Source: JBOGVZ01 sp050692985
GTDB lineage: Bacteria > Actinomycetota > UBA4738 > CALAEC01
Length of the DNA: 64,000 nt
Direction of reading: 5' to 3'
Assembly: GCA_050692985.1 (NCBI GenBank)
Contig: JBOGVZ010000046.1
Span: 84,277 to 148,276 of the forward strand
Of this stretch, positions 58,801-64,000 are shown piece by piece. How positions within the stretch are numbered: position 1 is the stretch's first letter; each line of letters starts with the position of its first letter. The notes beneath the pieces were generated by a model that worked only from the letters and a program-made list of their open reading frames with translations, had not been told where the DNA came from and made no database searches. The translations under genes were made by a program, and so were the position numbers.

Positions 58801-59902
58801 GTGAAGCAGCGCCGGACCCTCCTCCGTGCACGGCTGGGACGACACCGGCCCCGCTCGCGTCTGTGGTGGGTGGCGCAGGCGGCGCCGCTGGTTGCGGCGT
58901 TCACGGTCTTCCCCATCCCGCGGGTCGCCCACCTTCCGCCTCCGATCCACGTGACCGTGGACGGCTCGGTGCGGATCCTCGAGCCCAACACCACCCTGGG
59001 GCGGGCCGCCCGCGTGCTGGGGCTGAGGCCGCGGTCCGGAGATCTCGTGGACGTGGAGGGGTTGCCCATCGAGAAGGGCCGGTTCCGGGGCTACGTCCAG
59101 GTGAACGGGGTGCGGGGGGTCCCCAGGACGGTCCTGGCAGACGGCGACCAGGTCCACGTGGTGGATGCCAGGGATCGCCTGGAGCCGGTCAGGGTCAAGG
59201 TGGTGCCGGTGCCGGAGGGCCAGATCCCCAACCCGCAGACCCACCTGGGGACCACCCCGGGCGACCAGATCATCACCACCGGGTCCATCTCCGGGAAGCT
59301 GGTGTCGACGGTGTTCCGGCCGACCGGCGCCGCCGACGTCCCCCGGTCCGTGGCCCTCACGTTCGACGATGGCCCCTCGGCGATGTTCACCCCCCAGATC
59401 CTGAAGATCCTCAAGCGGTTCGACGTCAAGGCCACGTTCTTCATGGTCGGCTCCCTCATCGAGCGGTATCCGGACGTCGCCGAGCAGGTCGTGGATGCGG
59501 GGATGGCCGTGGGGAACCACACCCTCGGGCACCCGAAACGCTCCGCCGTTCACCAAGCTGCCCATGAACCAGATGCGTGACCAGATCGTGGGCGGCCACG
59601 GCAGGATCGAGGCCCTGGGGGTCACCTCCGAGGTGTTCCGGCCCCCGGGAGGGTCCTGGAACGAGTCGGTGCTGTCCACGGCCGATTCGGTGGGCGAGCG
59701 GACGGTGCTGTGGTCGGTCGACGCCGAGGACTGGCTGAGCCCCCGCCCCGGGGCCATCGTCCGGAGGGTCCTGGAGCACGTGGGCCCCGGCTCGATCATC
59801 CTGCTGCACGACGGGGGCGGGGACAGGACCCCCACCGTCAAGGCGCTGCCCCGCATCCTCAGGGGCCTGCGGAAGATGGGCCTGGCCCTGGAGACCCTCT
59901 AG
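58801..59902 (+). CDS. Polysaccharide deacetylase with DUF348-like domain, frameshifted
   Basis: From GTG 58801: an N-terminal helix (WWVAQAAPLVAAFTVFPIP), a DUF348/ubiquitin-like segment (VTVDGSVRILEPNTTLGRAA, VDVEGLPIEKG), and a NodB domain start: SVALTFDDGPSAMFTPQILK, VKATFFMVGSLIERYP, GNHTLGHP. The frame then fails at the AAA of 59536-59538. The next frame carries on to TAG 59902: APPFTKLPMNQMRDQIVGGH, TSEVFRPPGGSWNES, LWSVDAEDWLSP, SIILLHDGGGDRTPTV. Dropping one A unites them. Glycan deacetylation at the cell surface is likely. Confidence 0.78.
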
Positions 59903-62253
59903 GACTCGCCGGACGGGATCAGGCGGAGCGTCGAGGCGGCGTGCTCCTCGATGGCGGCGGGGGTGAACGGCAAGGGGTGGGCGCGGCCCTCGGCCCACAG
60001 CTCGATCTGGTCCGCGAAGTGAGGGCTCGTCGGGTTCCCGGACTGTCCTCCCGGGTACACGCCCACGGAGGCGTCGAGGTCCGACAGGTCGATGATCTGG
60101 CGCCAGGATGGGGCCACCGCCACGTCGTAGCTCCAGCCGGGCTCGAACAGGGCCTGGAGGATGGTCTGCTCGTCCCCGCCCATCTCGACGACGCCGCCGG
60201 TGAACAGGCCGGCCAGGTCGGGGATCATGGCCAGCCGGGCCACGAACGAGGCCTTGTGCAGGGCACCCCATCGCCATGACGCCACGTCTTCGCCCAGCTC
60301 CCGGCGGAGCTCGTCCAGGGCGCTGCCCAGGGCCTCCCGGAGTACCCGGTCCCGGGCGGCCCGGCCGTCGCCTCCCCACCACCGGGCGGTGGGGTAGGCC
60401 AGGATCGTGGGGAGGACCTGGTACTGGAACGCGTTCGTCCACTGCCGACGGCCGTGGAAGTGGGTGAAGAGATCCTCGCCCAGCATCGGCCGGAGGGTGG
60501 CCCGGGCCACGTGCTCGCACCACACCTCGTAGATCGCCGCCGGGGCCGAGCCGGCCCCCAGGTCCCGGTCCCACTCGGCCAGCAGGGCCAGGGCCTCCTT
60601 CTGGCCGTCGTCGGCCGGCTCGATGTCCAACAGATGAGGCAGGAGCTGGGCCGCCGGCAGGGAGAGCGTATCGGTCTGCATCCTGGCGAAGCTCTCCACC
60701 GAGTGCCGCTCCCGCTCGGTGATGAGCTGGGCGATGCGCCGGACCCGGAAGGGCGGGAGGAAGTCCCGGCCCAGGTTGTGGGGGTACCCGTCGTCGTGGA
60801 CCTTGTTGTTGGCGGTGCACAGGAAGCCGTCGTCGGGGTTGAGGGCCCGGGGGAGCTCGTCGAACGGCACCCATCCGTCCCACTCGTACTCCGAGGTCCA
60901 CCCGGGGACGGGAACCGTGCCGTCCCCCTTGCGGCGGACCGGATAGCGCCCGGTGAGCTGGTATCCGATGTTCCCCTCGGTATCCGCGTACACGGCGTTC
61001 TGGCCGGGACAGGTCCACCGCTCCATGGCGGCCCGGAACTCCTGCCAGTCCCTGGCGGTGTCCAGGGCGAACACCACCGAGGGCTGCACCGCATGCTCGG
61101 CCCCGACCCACCGGAGGGCATAGCTCCGGGTGATCCCTCCCTCGACCACCTGAGGGTCGGCGATGCCCACCATGTACGAATCGAGGAGGGGGCCGTGGCG
61201 GCTCTCCCGCACCTCCAGGACCTCGGGCTCGGCCCGCCCCCGGACCGAGATCTCCTCGCGGTGGACGGTCATAGGCTCCCACGCGCCCTCGTACTCGGCC
61301 GATCGCCCGTCCCCGGAGAGCCGCTCCAGGTACAGGTCCTGGACGTCGCCCTCGGTGTTCGTGAATCCCCAGGCGATGTGGTCGTTGTGTCCGATGACGA
61401 CCCCGGGGGCGAACGGGAACGTCACCCCGGCCACGTCGAGCCCGGGCGCCGACAGGTGGCATTCGAACCACACCGAGGGGAAGGCCACGGCCAGATGGGG
61501 GTCGTTGGCCAGCAGGGGCTTGCCCGTCTCGGTGCGCCGCCCGGCCACCACCCAGTTGTTCGAGCCCTGGCCGGAGGGCGGCAGGATGGCGTCCCGCAGC
61601 AGGGCGGTCCGGTCGGGATCGCCGTTCTTGCCGGCCAGGGCCACGGGCGCCTCGGTGTCGAGGTCCGGGAACAGCTCCCGCATGACGTCGATCCCGGCCC
61701 GCTCGGCGATCTCGGCCCGGAGGAGCTCGTGGTCCCAGTTCCTCGACAGCGACCACGCCAGGACCACCGCCCCCGCGGCTCCGGCCTCGGTGGCTTCCTC
61801 CTCGGACGGCAGCGCGGGATCCACACCGATGACCTGGTACTCGATGGGCTTGGACGGCATGGTCTCCACCCAGGCCCGGGTCCCGGCGGCGAACGCCGCC
61901 CCCAGCTCCCGGGACCGGTCGTCGTACCCGGCGGCGATGCGGCGGGCCGCCCGGTTCCACCCGGCGGTCCGCACGAACCGGTCGACGGGCAGGGTGAGCT
62001 CGCCGAACAGCTCCGACAGCCTCCCCTGGCCGACCCGGCCGAGGAACTCGAGCTGGAACAGGCGCTCGGAGGCGATCACGTAGCCCTGGGCGAAGGACAC
62101 GTCGGCCAGCGTGGAGGCGTAGATGTGGGGGACGCCCCACCGGTCGCGCTTCACCTCCACGGGCCCCCGCAGCCCGGGGACCCGGACCTCACCCTCCACC
62201 GGCGGCAGGGCCTGGCGGGCCCCCTGCTCCAGCATCTCCACCCACGGGTTCAT
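59899..62253 (-). CDS. Penicillin acylase family (Ntn) amidase
   Basis: 784 residues. The N-terminal GPVEVKRDRWGVPHIYAST and FAQGYVIASERLFQLEFL, the autocatalytic serine in GSNNWVVAGRRTETGKPLL, ANDPHLAVAFPSVWFE and GVVIGHNDHIAWGFTN are characteristic of the penicillin/acyl-homoserine-lactone acylase family. Precursors are cleaved before the serine to form two chains. No signal peptide is seen. Substrates in the family range from beta-lactams to acyl-homoserine lactones, so no choice is made. GGAGG precedes ATG 62253. The stop overlaps the deacetylase stop on the other strand. Confidence 0.9.
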   Translation of the reverse strand: MNPWVEMLEQGARQALPPVEGEVRVPGLRGPVEVKRDRWGVPHIYASTLADVSFAQGYVIASERLFQLEFLGRVGQGRLSELFGELTLPVDRFVRTAGWNRAARRIAAGYDDRSRELGAAFAAGTRAWVETMPSKPIEYQVIGVDPALPSEEEATEAGAAGAVVLAWSLSRNWDHELLRAEIAERAGIDVMRELFPDLDTEAPVALAGKNGDPDRTALLRDAILPPSGQGSNNWVVAGRRTETGKPLLANDPHLAVAFPSVWFECHLSAPGLDVAGVTFPFAPGVVIGHNDHIAWGFTNTEGDVQDLYLERLSGDGRSAEYEGAWEPMTVHREEISVRGRAEPEVLEVRESRHGPLLDSYMVGIADPQVVEGGITRSYALRWVGAEHAVQPSVVFALDTARDWQEFRAAMERWTCPGQNAVYADTEGNIGYQLTGRYPVRRKGDGTVPVPGWTSEYEWDGWVPFDELPRALNPDDGFLCTANNKVHDDGYPHNLGRDFLPPFRVRRIAQLITERERHSVESFARMQTDTLSLPAAQLLPHLLDIEPADDGQKEALALLAEWDRDLGAGSAPAAIYEVWCEHVARATLRPMLGEDLFTHFHGRRQWTNAFQYQVLPTILAYPTARWWGGDGRAARDRVLREALGSALDELRRELGEDVASWRWGALHKASFVARLAMIPDLAGLFTGGVVEMGGDEQTILQALFEPGWSYDVAVAPSWRQIIDLSDLDASVGVYPGGQSGNPTSPHFADQIELWAEGRAHPLPFTPAAIEEHAASTLRLIPSGES

Positions 62254-62312
62254 CCGGCCTCCTTGGAACGGGCCACACGCTACGGCCCGGGCACCGCCGC
62301 GGCAAGGTGCGG

Positions 62313-62342
62313 TTGTCCGTGCCGCACGAGATTGGACATAAT
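62313..62342 (+). promoter_or_regulatory. Acyl-CoA ligase promoter
   Basis: TTGTCC at 62313-62318, 18-base spacer, CATAAT at 62337-62342; start codon 34 bases further on. Overlaps nothing coding. Confidence 0.65.
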
Positions 62343-62375
62343 CGAGGTTCCGACCGCGGAGAGGAGTTGGGAACG

Positions 62376-64000
62376 ATGGCGGACCGTCCCCGTCCCTGGC
62401 TGGCGAGCTACCCGCCCGACGTGCCGCACTCGCTGGGTCCGTATCCGGAGCGCCCGGTGTGGTCGCTCCTGGAGGGGGCCGCCCAGAGGTTCCCCGACAG
62501 TCCGGCCGTGGTGTTCCCCGTGGCCCCCATGGCCAAGCGGCTGTCGTATCGGCAGCTGGTCGCGGAGGCCGAGCAGTTCGCCAAGGCCCTGGCCCAGATG
62601 GGCATCCGCAAGGGTGACCGGGTCGGCCTGGTCCTGCCGAACTGCCCCCAGTTCGTGGTGGCCTTCTACGGCATCCAGCGCCTGGGGGCGGTGGCGGTGG
62701 GCAACAACCCCCTGTACACGAAGCGCGAGCTGACCCACCAGCTCACGGACGCGGGGATCGACACGGTGATCGTGCTCGACCTTCTGTATCCGCTGGTGGA
62801 CTCGGTCCGCCAGGACGTGGGCCTCAAGAAGGTGGTCGTCACCAAGATCGGCGACTACCTGGGATTCCCCATCAACAAGCTGGCTCCCCTCAAGCAGAAG
62901 AAGGAAGCGCAGCACGAGGGGAGGCCGTGGCCGCCGGTACCGGCGGACGCCGACGTGACGCACTGGTCGGACCTCATGAAGGGGTCGTACCCGGACCTGC
63001 CGCCGCTGGAGGTCGACGCCACGGAGGACGTGGCCGCCCTGGTCTACACCGGCGGGACCACCGGCCTGTCCAAGGGCGCCATGCTCACCCACTACAACAT
63101 GGTGAGCAACGCCCTCCAGACGTCGGCGTGGTTCGTGGACGTGGAGGAGGGCAAGGAGGGCATCATGTGCGTCCTTCCCTTCTTCCACTCCTACGGCCTG
63201 TCGGCGGTCATGAACGTGGGCCTGTCCAAGGGGATGAAGCTCGTGCTGCTGCCGAGGTTCGAGCTCGAGATGGTCCTGAAGGCGGTCCAGAAGGAGAAGC
63301 CCACGCTGTTCCCGGGCGTCCCCCGGATCTACATCGCCATCAACGAGGCTCCCGATGTCAAGAAGTACGATCTCTCATCGATCCGGTCGTGCTTCTCGGG
63401 GGCGGCGCCCCTGCCGGTGGCCGTGGCGGAGAAGTTCGAATCCATCACCGGAGGACGGCTCGTCGAAGGCTACGGCCTCACGGAGACGTCGCCGGTCACC
63501 CATATCAATCCCGCGTACGGGAAACGGAAGTTCGGCTCGATCGGGCTCCCCATCCCTGACACGGACTGCCGGATCGTCGACCTCGACCACCCGGACAGGG
63601 ACGTGCCGGCCGGGAAGGAGGGCGAGCTCGCCATCGCCGGGCCCCAGGTCATGAAGGGCTACTGGAACCGGCCCGACGAGACCGCCCAGATGATCCGGAC
63701 GGACCGCAGCGGGGTCCGGTGGCTCTACACGGGAGACATCGCCAAGGTCGACGAGGAGGGCTACTTCTCCATCGTCGACCGCATCAAGGACATGATTATC
63801 GTCTCGGGGTTCAACGTGTACCCGACCGACGTGGAGCAGGTGCTGTACCGCCATCCCAAGGTCCAGAAGGCGTGCGTCGTCGGCATTCCCGACGAGAGGA
63901 CCGGGGAAGCGGTCAAAGCCTACATCGTGCTGAGGGAAGGGCAGAGCGCCACCGCCGAGGAGATCGTGGAGTTCGCCAGCGACCCCAAGCACGGCCTCAC
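62376..64000 (+). CDS. Long-chain acyl-CoA ligase (AMP-dependent), 3'-truncated
   Basis: The frame is open for 541 codons to the window end. Motifs: VYTGGTTGLSKGAMLTH (AMP-binding P-loop), EGYGLTETSPVTH, WLYTGDIAKVDEEGYF, IVDRIKDMIIVSGFNVYPTD. This is the ANL superfamily arrangement of fatty-acyl-CoA ligases, which form acyl-AMP and then acyl-CoA. ATG 62376 has GAGAGGAG upstream. The C-terminal catalytic lysine region lies outside the window. It fits with the thiolase and ETF genes as fatty-acid catabolism. Confidence 0.93.
   Translation, partial: MADRPRPWLASYPPDVPHSLGPYPERPVWSLLEGAAQRFPDSPAVVFPVAPMAKRLSYRQLVAEAEQFAKALAQMGIRKGDRVGLVLPNCPQFVVAFYGIQRLGAVAVGNNPLYTKRELTHQLTDAGIDTVIVLDLLYPLVDSVRQDVGLKKVVVTKIGDYLGFPINKLAPLKQKKEAQHEGRPWPPVPADADVTHWSDLMKGSYPDLPPLEVDATEDVAALVYTGGTTGLSKGAMLTHYNMVSNALQTSAWFVDVEEGKEGIMCVLPFFHSYGLSAVMNVGLSKGMKLVLLPRFELEMVLKAVQKEKPTLFPGVPRIYIAINEAPDVKKYDLSSIRSCFSGAAPLPVAVAEKFESITGGRLVEGYGLTETSPVTHINPAYGKRKFGSIGLPIPDTDCRIVDLDHPDRDVPAGKEGELAIAGPQVMKGYWNRPDETAQMIRTDRSGVRWLYTGDIAKVDEEGYFSIVDRIKDMIIVSGFNVYPTDVEQVLYRHPKVQKACVVGIPDERTGEAVKAYIVLREGQSATAEEIVEFASDPKHGL

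Overview
The window is very GC-rich chromosomal DNA from a bacterium of the phylum Actinomycetota (inference). The main argument is gene order. From pcnA to gyrA it follows the classical actinobacterial origin region, nearly gene for gene as in Mycobacterium tuberculosis: pcnA, NUDIX, DUF6049, murJ, sigM, anti-sigma, trxB, trxA, cwlM, then parB-parA-rsmG-jag-yidC-yidD-rnpA-rpmH facing dnaA-dnaN-recF-DUF721-gyrB-gyrA, with DUF3566, tRNA-Ile, tRNA-Ala and crgA nearby. The lineage within the phylum cannot be read from the sequence. A PilT fragment at the left edge suggests type IV pili.

Layout. 1-1.1 kb: end of pilT, four tandem 74-76 bp repeats, a small HExxH membrane protein. 1.1-15.8 kb: tRNA maturation, cell-wall genes (murJ, M23 peptidase, CwlM-like amidase), a PknB-like kinase with SigM and its anti-sigma factor, thioredoxin and its reductase, a PLP aminotransferase. 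15.8-30.1 kb: chromosome partition, ribosome/membrane biogenesis and replication genes, with parS-like sites at the rsmG start and DnaA boxes around dnaA. 30.3-40.2 kb: a GAF histidine kinase and a NarL-type regulator, archease and RtcB (RNA ligation), DUF3566, tRNA-Ile, a second ECF sigma/anti-sigma pair, a membrane-anchored metallophosphoesterase, tRNA-Ala.

40.26-49.67 kb is an integrated mobile element of about 9.4 kb. It lies between two exact 15-bp repeats, one of them the 3' end of tRNA-Ala. It carries a serine recombinase, a replication-relaxation family gene, a large BTAD/SARP-type regulator, a truncated secreted beta-propeller protein, a membrane-anchored protein of unknown function and a Fic protein with its own promoter. 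The att core lies inside the 3' end of the recombinase reading frame, so integration should change the recombinase C-terminus. This is the most interesting feature of the window.

49.7-64 kb returns to host DNA: two cupredoxin lipoproteins, electron-transfer flavoprotein (etfB-etfA) with a cyclic-nucleotide-binding protein, two polysaccharide deacetylases, a thiolase behind a TetR-type operator, small zinc-ribbon proteins, crgA, a penicillin-acylase family enzyme and the start of an acyl-CoA ligase. ETF, thiolase and the ligase point to fatty-acid beta-oxidation.

Two patterns cut across regions. Many isolated genes have a TANNNT -10 box 6-9 bases before the start codon, implying leaderless or near-leaderless mRNAs. 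At least five, possibly seven, otherwise intact genes are broken by one base in a short homopolymer, which looks more like assembly error than gene decay.
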